DNA of 64,000 nt from Monomorium pharaonis. Lineage: Eukaryota > Arthropoda > Insecta > Hymenoptera > Formicidae. Below the pieces are notes generated by a model. The model worked only from the letters and a program-made list of their open reading frames with translations, made no database searches and was not told the origin of the DNA. The stretch spans positions 9,846,001 through 9,910,000 of the forward strand of contig NC_050476.1 of the NCBI RefSeq assembly GCF_013373865.1, given 5' to 3'. Of this stretch, positions 10,821-20,659 are shown piece by piece (positions within the stretch are counted from its first letter, which is position 1; every line of letters starts with the position of its first letter). Both the position numbers and the translations under genes were made by a program.

Positions 10821-11054
10821 CCTGTGTTGAGCAGTATAGGTTAAACGAATATGTGTCAGAAATTATAAGGTAATTCAATCTCTGCACTCTAGGGTCACTA
10901 TATTTTGACGATACACTCAGGAAGAACAAGAAAAATTAAATTTGCATCTGTTATATGGCTGCGTACAACTTGGAGCAGGCTCGCATTGTTTACTATCTCC
11001 ACTACTCCAGACCCCAGCCCCAAACCCCAGCCCCCGGCCCCAGCTCCCATCAAG

Positions 11055-11193
11055 GGTCTGTTCGCGTCACATGCCCCAACATGCTTCTATTCACCCCAAC
11101 GCACTCCAATACGTTGATTCCGATGACGCCAACCTATTAGAATGCGTTGGAGTGAGTAGGAGCATGTCGGAGCATGGCGACGCGAACAAACCA
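11055..11193. repeat. Palindromic MITE (GGTCTGTTCGCGTC ends)
   Basis: GGTCTGTTCGCGTCACATG at the left mirrors CATGGCGACGCGAACAAACC at the right, and CAACGCACTCCAATACGTTG with its mate lies inside. Non-coding. Confidence 0.6.
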
Positions 11194-11402
11194 CAAGTCT
11201 CCGTATGGGTACAAGATGGTGGATAGCAGTCATGGTGGGGGGCCATTGGCGCATCTTTGATTATAGGTCTTTACTCCGAGCAAACCCAAGCAGACCAACG
11301 CACTCTAATAGGTTGATTCCGATGACGCCAATCAATTAGAGTGCGTTGGTCTGCTTGGGTTTGCTCGGAGTAGACCCAGAACAGACAAATCGAACAATAC
11401 TA

Positions 11403-11516
11403 ATGAAGGATTTAAGCTTTAATCTGTAAGAAATTGACCAATCACAGTAGATTTTTAGAAGAATACTCAATTGTGATTGGTCAATTCCTTACGGCTTAAA
11501 ACTTAAATCTTTATTG
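11403..11516. repeat. Palindrome (AAATTGACCAATCACA)
   Basis: AAGGATTTAAGCTTTAA...AAATTGACCAATCACA is mirrored by TGTGATTGGTCAATT...TTAAATCTTTA. The same TTGACCAATCA word recurs in neighbouring MITEs. Confidence 0.6.
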
Positions 11517-11567
11517 TAGACAAAGCCTAAATGTTACGTCTTAGCCCTTCATTGTAGACCAGGCTTA

Positions 11568-11706
11568 GGCAGAATCTACAATAGGTGTAATAAGCCTTAA
11601 GCCATAAGGAGTTAATCAATTATATTTGATTATTCTTCTCATATTCAATTATAATTGGTCAATTTCTTATGGCATAAGGCTTACTACATCTATTGTAGAT
11701 CCGGCC
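11568..11706. mobile_element. Harbinger-like foldback MITE (GATCTACAATAG)
   Basis: A 139-bp palindrome with ends GGCAGAATCTACAATAG / GGCCGGATCTACAATAG, bounded by TTA at 11565-11567 and 11707-11709. Both TTAs are shared with neighbouring elements. Confidence 0.75.
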
Positions 11707-11709
11707 TTA

Positions 11710-11855
11710 TGGTATATCCACATAAACTTACATAATCGCATAAGCATATACATAAAAAAATTGATTGGTTTATAAGCACTTTCATAAGAAAATAGACCAA
11801 TCAAATTCCTTATGCATATGCTTATGCGGTGATGCAAGTTTATGTGGATATACCA
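11710..11855. mobile_element. Harbinger-like foldback MITE (TGGTATATCCACATAAACTT)
   Basis: A 146-bp palindrome with inverted ends TGGTATATCCACATAAACTT, bounded by TTA at 11707-11709 and 11856-11858. Confidence 0.75.
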
Positions 11856-11883
11856 TTACGGAAAACGTGTGCCACAGGCCTTA

Positions 11884-12125
11884 GGGCCACCGCACAAACT
11901 CTTTTATAACGCGTTACGTTACGTTAAGTACTCCATACGAACCTAAGTTGTACTTAAAATTTAACTTAAATTAACGCACAAAGAAATCCTTAACGTAAGA
12001 ACTTAAGAACTTACGTTAAAAGTTTCTTTGTGCGTTGATGTAAGTTTAATTTTAAGTACAACTTAGGTTCGTATGGAGTACTTAATGTAACGTAACGCGT
12101 TATGGAAGAGTTTGTGCGGTGGCCC
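11884..12125. mobile_element. PIF/Harbinger-like foldback MITE, copy B
   Basis: A second 242-bp copy of 7461-7702, with ends GGGCCACCGCACAAACTC and flanking TTA (11881-11883, 12126-12128). Few differences separate the copies. Confidence 0.85.
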
Positions 12126-12128
12126 TTA

Positions 12129-12350
12129 TAGAGCACTTAACGTAACGTAACGTGTTACGAAAAAGCTTGTGCGGTGGCTCTTATGGAAGAGTTTGTGCGA
12201 TGGCCCTTAACATAAGAACTTAAGAACTTACGTTAAAAGTTTCTTTGTGCGTTAATGTAAGTTTAATTTTAAGTACAAACTTAGGTTTATGGAGCACTTA
12301 ACGTAACATAACGTGTTACGAAAAAGCTTGTGCGGTGGCTCTTAGGTCTT
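12129..12350. repeat. Rearranged partial copies of the GGGCCACCGCAC MITE
   Basis: Half-copies in succession (GTTACGAAAAAGCTTGTGCG ... GTGGCTCTTA, then GCGATGGCCCTTA, then a second arm). Breakpoints fall at TTA again. Probably deletion products of one or two further insertions. Confidence 0.65.
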
Positions 12351-12375
12351 AGGTACACGTACCATTAAACAGGCA

Positions 12376-12511
12376 CGTTGGGTGCGTTCTTAAATTCGCA
12401 ACGGATGCAGCTAGATACACCAGAATGTCATTCCATCTTTGTTACTTACGGAAAGTTGAACAAAGATAGAAAAACTCTCCAGTGCATCCGTTGCGAATTT
12501 AAAAACGCACC
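12376..12511. repeat. Foldback MITE (GGGTGCGTTCTTAAATTCGC)
   Basis: GGGTGCGTTCTTAAATTCGC plus AACGGATGCA is mirrored by TGCATCCGTTGCGAATTTAA plus ACGCACCC. The centre holds GATAGAA words as in the palindrome at 10660. Confidence 0.65.
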
Positions 12512-12675
12512 CGTTGTGTAAGGTGCAATTTCATGCGAGCGAAGCAAAGCTGGCTTTTACTCCTTCTCCATCGATTTTCGTTAAAATGGCTGTTTTAGCG
12601 CATCTCAAGTAAAGACACGCTCAAAGTTCGACACAGTCGAACTTTACAGCGAAACAACTGTAGCTGCCATTGTAA

Positions 12676-12992
12676 GGGCTCTGGCAGACCAGCGCGATTT
12701 CCGTCGCGCGCGACGCGCGATAACCATTGGGCGTACAGAGATGAGCGGAGAGGCGGTCATTCATTGGACACCGCGCGTCGCGCGCAACAGAATCGCTCTG
12801 GGGCCCGATTCTTGAAGTCATTCGCAAGAGAAACGTATTCGCAAATTCTGTTCTTACAGAAAAGTTAGAAATTTATTGGCTATCGTATGGCTATTAATCA
12901 ATTAACTTACAACTTTCTGTTAGAGCGAGTATTTACGTATACGTTTCTCTTGCGAATGACTTTAAGAATTGGGCCCCAGGTCTGCTGGAGCC
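12676..12992. repeat. GC-rich MITE containing a second MITE (12800-12976)
   Basis: Outer inverted parts include CAGACCAGCGCGATTT and GCGACGCGCG. Near its right end sits a palindrome with ends GGGGCCCGATTCTTGAAGTC and AACGTATTCGCAAA. The inner family recurs at 14545-14723 (GGGGCTCGATTCTTGAATTC). Confidence 0.65.
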
Positions 12993-13067
12993 ATACGTCA
13001 GTAATATTCGACGTACGCGATGTACTGACTATAATACTGATTATAATCCATTTTTATACGCGGTTAA

Positions 13068-14273
13068 TTACAGGCAGAGTTGCAAAATAATTTAATTATT
13101 GATTAATAATTAAATAATTAAATAAAAAATTTTTAATTAAATTTAGTTTAATTAAAAATTAAATTCTTGATTAAATAAAATTTAATTAAGAATTAAATTT
13201 CAATTCTTAATTAAATTTTGTTGTAATTGAAAATTAAATTTTTTTAAATTGAGAAATAAAATTTAATTTTCAATTACAACAAAATTTAATTGAGCATTAA
13301 AATTTAATTCTCAATTAAATTTTATTTAATTGAGAATTAAAATTTAATTTTGAATTATAACAAAATTTAATTGAGAATTGAAATTTAATTCTCAATTGCA
13401 ACAAGATTTAATTGAGCATTAAATCTTAATTTTTAATTAAATAAAATTTGATTAAGAATGAAATTTTAATTCTTAATTAATTTGTATTTAATTTAGAATC
13501 AAAACTTAATTATGAATTAAAATAAAATTTAATTAAAAATTTTTAATTTTTATTTAAAATAAATTTAATTCTTAATTGAAATGAATTTAACTGATCATCG
13601 AAATGTAATTCTTAATTAAATAAAACTCAGTCAATAATTAAATTCTAATTCTCAATAAAATTATATCTCTCAGGGAATGAAATTTTAATTTTCAATGTAA
13701 TTAAATTAAATTAAGAATTAGATTATAATTTCTTTTTCCGTGTAGCTAATGACAGTGTCGAAATGAGACACGACAGGCAGCATTGCAAATAATTAATTAA
13801 ATATTTCAATTAATTACATTAAAGTTGAAGAATTAAAAGTCAATTAATTTAATTTTAAATTAAATCTTATTTAATTAAAAATTAAAATGTAATTCACAAT
13901 TACAACAAAATTTAATTGAGAATTGAATTTTTAATTACAACAAAATTTAATTGAGCATTAAATTTAATTTTTAATTAAATAAAATTTAATTGAGAACTAA
14001 ATTTTAATTCTCAATTAATTTTTATTTAATTAAGAATTAAATTTTAATTTTTAATTAAACTTTATTTAATTAGTAATTAAAATTTAATTTTTAATTACAA
14101 CAAAATTTAATTAAAATTTAAAATTTAATTTTCAATTAAATTTTATTGTAATTGTAAATTACATTTTTATTTTTAATTTAATAAGATTTAATTTAGAATT
14201 GACTTTTAATTCTTTAATTTCAAAGTAATTAATTGAAATATTTAATTAATTATTTGCAACTCTGATTACAGGA
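13068..14273. repeat. AT-rich array of TTAATTAAATTTTAATT words
   Basis: About 1.2 kb of degenerate AATTAAAATTTAATTCTC-type units in both orientations. The borders carry inverted GCAGAGTTGCAAATAATTAA-like sequence (near 13070 and 14250), with an internal relict of the same border near 13780. Probably a foldback element whose interior expanded. Confidence 0.65.
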
Positions 14274-14511
14274 ACAAGAACAAGTTCTTGTTGATTGCAA
14301 TACTGATTGTATACAAATACACAGTAAATAAACAGAAAGCCAGCGAAGACATACTCCATAAAAAGATAGAAGTGGAGATAAAAAGCCAAGCTTTTCTTCG
14401 CTTCATGAAAAGGAAGGAGGCGAATAGCGATAGCTAAGCGACTCTGCTTTTTATTGTATGGAGAGGGGGTAAAAGCCAGCTTTGCTTCGCTCGCATGAAA
14501 TTGCACCTTAA

Positions 14512-14981
14512 AGCCTTTGGCACACGATAGATTTTTTCATGCCAGGGGCTCGATTCTTGAATTCATTTGCAAGAGAAACGTATGCGCAAATACCCGCTCT
14601 AACAGAAAAGTTGCAATTTTATTGGTTAAAAGTCATACGATAGCCAATAAATTTCCAACTTTTCTGTAAGAACAGAATTTACGAATACGTTTCTCTTGCG
14701 AATGAATTCAAGAATCGAGCCCCAGATCGCATACGAGACATCTTATTACATGTCCTGATTGGCTCGAATAATTTTATTACCAATCGTAACTCAATTATTG
14801 TAAGGCTTGAATCACATGGTGCGGAATACAAGCAGCCAATCAGAGCTTTGCCACATCAGAATGCGTTGATGCGGCAAAGCTCTGATTGGCTGCTTTTATT
14901 CCACAGCTCTATTCCGCAACATGTGATTTCGGCCTAAGATGCCTTGTATGCATGAAAAATCGTATCGTGTGTGCCGAAGGC
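14512..14981. repeat. MITE with two nested MITEs
   Basis: Outer inverted ends contain GCCTTTGGCACACGATAG and its mate GTGTGTGCCGAAGGC, with GATTTTTTCATGC inside. Nested: 14545-14723 (GGGGCTCGATTCTTGAATTC ends) and 14804-14934 (GGCTTGAATCACATGGTGCG ends, flanked by TAA at 14801-14803 and 14935-14937). Confidence 0.65.
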
Positions 14982-14989
14982 ATATGCAA

Positions 14990-16180
14990 TTGTGCAACGA
15001 GTTAACTATAAAATTCAAGGTCCTCGACAGCGCGCGTGCGCGTCGGCGAGCACAAGCACAGCGTGCGAAGCGACGCAACGGTTTGGAGAGTCTGCGCGAA
15101 CCTCACCGTTACTCACTGTGTGTGACATCACGCTTCATTGTTGGAGGTTTACGTCATTCCCGAGTCTGCCCAAAGGGTCGATCGTGGTGTGCGCGGAGCA
15201 GGTCGCGAAGTGAGTTCACGCACGCATGCACACATTCACGCACGTGTGCATGATAGACAATTTCCTTCTTTCGTCGCGGGAAAGACGAGCGCTAAAATGT
15301 CGGTTACCCTGACTCGAGTAAGTTCAAATTGCCGCTCGTACATTCACATCTGTGTCTGCCGCGTGTAAAACAGAAGAAAGGAGACATCGCGCATCCGTAG
15401 TGTTGCGCACGGATGTCATTCGCGAGAAACAAATCGCCTTGGTGCCTTTGTGAAAACAAACTTCTATTCGAGGGAATGTCGACGCTCTACATGTTGACAG
15501 AGTCGTCTAAGTTCCTCCCTCTTATCGCGGAGTTACGGAGACTTTTACGTTGATTGATATTTACAAGTGAGGTTCCGCGTCGAGGAGCACGCATTGAACA
15601 ATTTCCGCGCAGTTTGACGCCGCATGACTTTGTCATCGCCCGTTCCTCGCTCGCGCATCGTATCACGTCGACCGGGTAAAAATGTGATTGATCCTCGTAC
15701 ACGGCCTTATTTTATCATATTCTCTTTCGCCAGTTGGTTCGGTGTGCGTGCGACAACGAGGACACGACGACGGCCGCCGGCGCACCTTTCTTTCATTTTA
15801 AATATAACAGTATATAAATAAGTATGAGCAATAGCGGGAGTGCGTGGCGAGACTCTTCGCGTCGCTACCGTTGTTGATTTTTCTGCCGCAAGCACGCGCG
15901 CGCGCGGATACGCGTTGTTTATCAATGCGCTCTCTGCGCTAGACGGAGATAGTAGGCGTCGGGAAACACTTGAAGGAGTGACAGCGAGAATTGACAAATG
16001 TGATATGTGTTGTCTTTTTTTTTCATTGAATGTGCTCATCGAAAAATTCTGATTTTTTTCCTCGCTGACCACGCTGTACTTCTACAGTATTTTTTTTGTA
16101 TGGACATGTGACGGCCAAGCATTATCAAGGTTAGTTGTATACGACTCGTGTCAGAGCTGCCAGCAAGGTTGGAATCATAT
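14990..16180. other. Less AT-rich, mostly unique stretch; possible promoter/5' exon region
   Basis: This is the only kilobase of the window that is not clearly transposon and has near-balanced base composition. It contains CpG-rich patches (for example near 15030, 15180 and 15890). No long open frame or recognisable protein is present on either strand. It may be the 5' flank of a host gene whose body lies in or beyond the window, or an unrecognised repeat. Confidence 0.3.
15297..15317 (+). CDS. Candidate short first coding exon (partial)
   Basis: An ATG in insect-like context (CTAAAATG) opens a seven-codon frame reading MSVTLTR, followed at once by a strong donor, CGA|GTAAGT (15318-15323). 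The exon would end at 15317, on a codon boundary, with a long downstream intron. I cannot see a second exon and do not recognise the peptide. It could be chance; the support is base composition, start context and donor strength only. Confidence 0.2.
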
Positions 16181-16188
16181 GTATCATA

Positions 16189-17281
16189 CACAGTAAAAAA
16201 ATTTGTGTCTTTTGTTAAAAAATATTTCTGGTTAAAACTTGTATGTTAAAATTTAACATATTTGCTTGTTACTTTAACATATTGCTATTGTTTGATTCAA
16301 GTAAAGTGTTAAATTATTAGAATAACTAAAAAAAGTGTAAAAGTAACACAACGTACACATACTTTTAATTTTACACAATAAATGTTCTTTATTATCAGTG
16401 ACAGCATGTATCTGTTATAATTGACAGAAAAAATGTTGAGTTTACTCTATAAGAGTGACTGTCATTTCTCGACGTGATCTCAATATATCCAGATGTGTCT
16501 CGCGAGTACTTATCTTATTGCCAAATCTCATTACAATTACATAGGCTGTTCCACGGCCACTGATACAAATTTTATATAACGAGTAGATTTTATAATATAT
16601 TGTAAAGTACTTCTTTAAAATGTTTTATAAAATCTATTGTTACATATAGAATAGATCAAGACAAATGAGATATTAGGACAAATTGGAATAAGTAAAAATT
16701 GAAATTATATTTATTATATTTTGGTTGAAATTTTCATTCTCAGGTGCGAATTACTTTGTCTCTGTCTTCTTACATCTAAAATCATAAGCCTTACAAAAAA
16801 CATTACCAATTAATTAATCTTATGTTGGACTGATTCACCTCGATTTACTATACACACATAAAATTTTTATCAATAATGCTGGAACAATCTATATATACAA
16901 TTGTGAAAAATTTCTTTAGCATTTCTAAAATAATTATTATGTAACATTATAATATGTTAAATTAACATATCTAACGTTAAAATAACATTATGATAATGTT
17001 AAAATAACATATATAATTTGTTATTGTAACACATTATATATGTTACATTAACATTATTATAATGTTAAAGTAACATGCTACTTTGATATAATTTTCTCTT
17101 AAATTGTTACATAAAAATTATGTTGAATTATAAAATCTACATTTATTTTTACGTTAAAATATAACAATATTTATGGTGCTATTTAATGTATACTTAATAT
17201 GTTAAATTTAACAGAAAAATTTTTGTGGACTGTTTGGGACATACAATATCTGTTAAATTTAACACAAATTCTTTTACTGTG
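16189..17281. mobile_element. Tc1/mariner-type MITE (CACAGTAAAA ends, TA TSD)
   Basis: Inverted ends CACAGTAAAARAATTTGTGT are flanked by TA (16187-16188 and 17282-17283). The interior is AT-rich with inverted AACATTATAATGTTA words (16930-17070). TA duplication is the known habit of Tc1/mariner. No transposase. Confidence 0.7.
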
Positions 17282-17283
17282 TA

Positions 17284-18250
17284 CCTTATATATTCTACAT
17301 AAATATTGTACGTGGTATTTTATCATATTCCTATTTATCTACATAAAAAAAATTTAATAAAAAATACAGTTATAAAATTGCACTATCAAGTTTTGTTCAG
17401 AAATTATAATTGAAAAACAATTTAGCTGATTTTTAAAGGCTGATTTCACTTTTTAAACTAAACACTGTTTAGTTATTGATAAAAATATTTATTATAAAAT
17501 ATTTTTACCTCTATAAATCTACCAAGTTTTATTAAATTAAAGAGAGAAATTAATTGAGAGCTTTGAGTAATATGTTGCTTTAGTTTGATACATATATTAT
17601 ATGCTACGTAATTTTATTTTTTATTTGGTGTTTTTATTTAAATTAATTTAAATCAGTCAAATGTGATTTTTGTTTCTACAAACGATGGATAAAATTACCC
17701 AATTTTGGTCCAACAATGGAATCTTTCTTATGTATGTTTTCGTATATTTTTGGTTGTGCTGAATCACAATTAAACATTACTTTCAAGGTGCACCGATGGG
17801 AAAATATTGAAAATGATATTGTCGTTAGCATGATCTCCAGGATCAACATGAACATAGTGAATGACTTATATCATGTATATGTGTATGTGCATGTGTGGTG
17901 TATATGTGTGCGTTTATGTTTAAAATTGGTTCTTGTATTATTCAATAGTTTAAGCGTCAACGTCATTATTGTGATCATAATCCTTTAATATTGATCTATT
18001 AAGGCTCATGATTAAACTAGTGACATTAACAAAATTAATATAATAAGAAAGAAAATCGGGGAATAAGAAATTTTCGAGGAATTAGTAATGAGCGGTTATA
18101 GTGTACAAAAAATTATTCTTGATATGGATTACCTTTAAATTACCTCGGATTACATAAGATTACCTAATCTATTACCTATTTCAAATTGTTCCAGATTATC
18201 AAATACTACCTTATATTACCCAAAATTATCTTCAAGTATTTAAAATTACG
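17284..18250. other. AT-rich spacer with degenerate TTACC repeats
   Basis: No gene recognised. A 90-codon frame at 17716-17988 has no identifiable domain and is rich in Val/Ile from GT-rich sequence. 18110-18250 has recurrent TTACC words (ATTACCT). Confidence 0.5.
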
Positions 18251-18260
18251 TCATATTTTT

Positions 18261-19300
18261 GGCTTTGTGAACTTGGCATCCGACTTGAAGGGATTTTTTT
18301 TTCTTAATTCTTTTTTGAAAGATTTTCGTATGTAGTTGAATGTAGTAACATTTATTTTGTTTGTAGTAGCGTAGAAAAAAAATATCGAAATTTAAAAAAA
18401 CGTCATCCCCCGACTTTGAAATAAATCAATTTTAATGACTGTTTCTTATAGAAAATCGTTTGTAGTGGATTGTAGTACAATTATTTCCGTTTGTAGTTGA
18501 ACCGTTTGCGCGGTATAATAATTTAAACAATTTATAAATAGAAAATTTTTTAATTTTTGAAATAGCTCAAATCCGCTTCCGGGAATCGATTCAGAATCGT
18601 TTGTAGACGTTTTTAGTGATTTTGCTTTTGTTTGTAGTTGAACCGTTCGCCCGATATAATTATTTAAACAATTTGCAAAATAGCGAATTTTTTAATTTTA
18701 AAGATATCTCAAATCCGCTTGCGGGACTCGATTCAGAATTGTTTGTAGTTGTTTGTAGTGATTTTGCTTTTGTTTGTAGTTGAACCGTTCGCTCGGTATA
18801 ATTATTTAAACAAATGGGTTACAAGTGATAATTGTTAATTTTTAAGATATCTTAAATCCGCTTGTGGAAATCGAGTCAGAATCGTTTGTAGTTGTTTGTA
18901 GTGATTTTGCTTTTGTTGTAGTTGAACCGTTCGCCCGGTATAATTATTTAAACAATTTTCAAAATAGCGAATTTTTTAATTTTAAGATATCTCAAATCCG
19001 CTTGCGGGACTCGATTCAGAATTATTTGTAGACATTTGTAGTGATTTTGCTTTTGTTTGTAGTTGAACCGTTCGCCCGGTATAATTATTTAAACAATTTG
19101 CAAAATAGCGAATTTTTTATTTTTAAAGATATCTCAAATCCGCTTGCGGGACTCGATTCAGAATCGTTTGTGGTTGTTTGTAGTGATTTTGTTTTCGTTT
19201 GTAGTTGAACCGTTCAAAAGTTATTAACATTTAAACAAATTAAAAATATAGAAATTCAACAATTTTTTAGATACCGCAAATCGGTAATTTAAATTAAATT
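18261..19300 (+). repeat. Left TIR: ~142-bp tandem repeats
   Basis: After a unique ~200-bp tip, the landmark TTTGTAGTTGAACCGTTCGC recurs near 18490, 18631, 18773, 18914, 19057 and 19198. Units also share CAAATCCGCTTGCGGGACTC. The right TIR has the same units in reverse complement but only about two or three. Confidence 0.85.
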
Positions 19301-19344
19301 AATGAATTATTTTTTATATAATCTTATATATGAAATCGGTTTTT

Positions 19345-19680
19345 TAACATCGATCATAGTTCCGCCAATAGCTCGAACTAACCGATTCACGCCGAGAAAG
19401 CAAGACAGCGGTAACAGCGGTCTTACTCTCGGCTGAACGAGAATGAGAAGGATAGGACATCATACTATTGCGCCGGCGCCGCGGCAGCGCCGGCGCCGCA
19501 CCGTTATACGGATAGACGAAGCGTCTCTGCGTGCGAAAGTGTAGAGAGAATCCGGAGCGTGCGCTCGAATTTCCATCACTGACGGTCCCCCCGCTCACGT
19601 GTATATTGAGCATACGCAGAAGCGCTATACGCATTGCACTGAATCGTTTGCTCTGAGCGTTGATATTCACTCTGCTAACA
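19345..19680. other. GC-rich leader inside the Mutator-like element
   Basis: A 330-bp island much richer in G+C than its surroundings. It contains a strong hairpin-forming GCGCCGGCGCCG...CAGCGCCGGCGC near 19463-19498. No convincing ORF. It may be an old promoter or leader of the transposase unit, or captured host DNA. Confidence 0.4.
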
Positions 19681-19707
19681 TATACTTGTATATATATAAG
19701 TTATATA

Positions 19708-20420
19708 CAGGGTGTTACAAAAGCATCGGATTTGCTTAGTACCATGCGATAGAGAATGAAAATCTAAGAAGAAATGTCTAATACTATTTTTTGATGCGGT
19801 AAATAGTTTCGCCTTAATTCATCATTGTAATAAGTCAATAAGCGCGGAGGTACAAGAGAAAGTCAGTGACGGAGAATGCGTGAAGTTGACTCCTTGTTAT
19901 TAAAAATTAAAAAATGCTTCTAATGCTAATAATAAATTTGGCAACTCATCGCGCAAAAATTCCATGTAATTGAGACCGTTTATCCTTTCTGGTAAAAATC
20001 GGCAGTTCTGGTAGCCGCCTGAAAAATTCTATCGATAATTATTAGCACTCGAAGCTGTAAGCTGCGGAATAAAAAATTTCTTTACTTGAAGATACAAATT
20101 CGAAAATTTTCCAAGTCCCGTCAAAATGGAAATATTTCTCAGTAATCGACAGTTTTATTGAAAATTTTGGTAGCCTTCCAAAGAATTTTATTGATAATTA
20201 TTAGCATTAGAAGCATTTTTCAATTTTTAGTAACAAGGAGTCAACTTCACGCATTCTCCGTTAGACTTTCTCTTGTACCTCCGCGCTTATTGACTTATTA
20301 CAATGATGAATTAAGGCGAAACTATTTACCAGATCGAAAAATAGTATTAGACATTTCTTCTTTGATTTTCATTCTCTATCGCATGGTGCTAAGCAAATCC
20401 GATGCTTTTGTAACACCCTG
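19708..20420. mobile_element. Tc1/mariner-type foldback (CAGGGTGTTACAAAAGC ends)
   Basis: Ends CAGGGTGTTACAAAAGCATC are inverted over more than 200 bp and flanked by TA (19706-19707, 20421-20422). The interior words (TAGTATTAGACATTTCTTC, CTTGTACCTCCGCGCTTATT) recur at 31640-31822 beside a mariner-like transposase remnant, so that locus may be a longer relative. Nested between leader and promoter of the Mutator-like element. Confidence 0.8.
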
Positions 20421-20562
20421 TATAATTATATTTAAATTATATATAATATGTTTTTAATTATTATAATATTTTTATTATATATAAATATGTATAACATATA
20501 ATTAATATATAATAATAAATTTAATCAATAATAAGAAGCTACAGAAGTTTAACAGATTAAGT

Positions 20563-20573
20563 TTATATAAAAG
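20563..20573 (+). promoter_or_regulatory. TATA box for the transposase unit
   Basis: TATATAAAAGG lies about 90 bp upstream of the first ATG (20660), after which the coding remnant begins. Consistent with a TATA promoter; no initiator was verified. Confidence 0.45.
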
Positions 20574-20659
20574 GCAGCGTTGCGGTGATATCTTTAATAT
20601 TCTTTTATCGTTTTTGGCCTGTTTATTTTATCTGAATCAGCTTCAAGAATAATATAAAA

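Larger units (their letters stand above)
10527..11271. mobile_element. Nested element with 10-bp TSD (Mutator-like MITE)
   Basis: Flanked by the 10-bp direct repeat TACTCCGAGC (10517-10526 and 11272-11281), a sequence present once in the host element's other arm. Inverted ends read AAGACCTATAATCAAAGAT. The interior carries two smaller palindromes (10660-10820 and 11055-11193), so it is itself a nest. No transposase is seen. Confidence 0.7.
10473..11564. mobile_element. Harbinger-like composite MITE
   Basis: Bounded by TTA at 10470-10472 and 11565-11567. Inverted ends contain GTCTACAAT. Inside are further inverted segments: one pair around TCTGTTCTGGGTCTACTC (10505-10522 with its complement near 11370-11390) and another at 11403-11516. 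A 745-bp element is inserted at 10527-11271. The structure implies repeated insertion into one original MITE. Confidence 0.65.
12521..14508. mobile_element. Harbinger-like TIR element with AGGTGCAATTTCATGCG ends, copy B
   Basis: Same ends and shoulders as 8809-10259 but with different cargo: a GC-rich MITE nest (12676-12992) and an AT-rich array (13068-14273). The target duplication is less clear (TA/TAA). No transposase. Confidence 0.65.

Noticed and set aside
15707..16072. 121-codon minus-strand frame in the unique region
   Set aside because: No recognisable domain, no splice context, and an overlapping plus frame of similar length; not better than chance.
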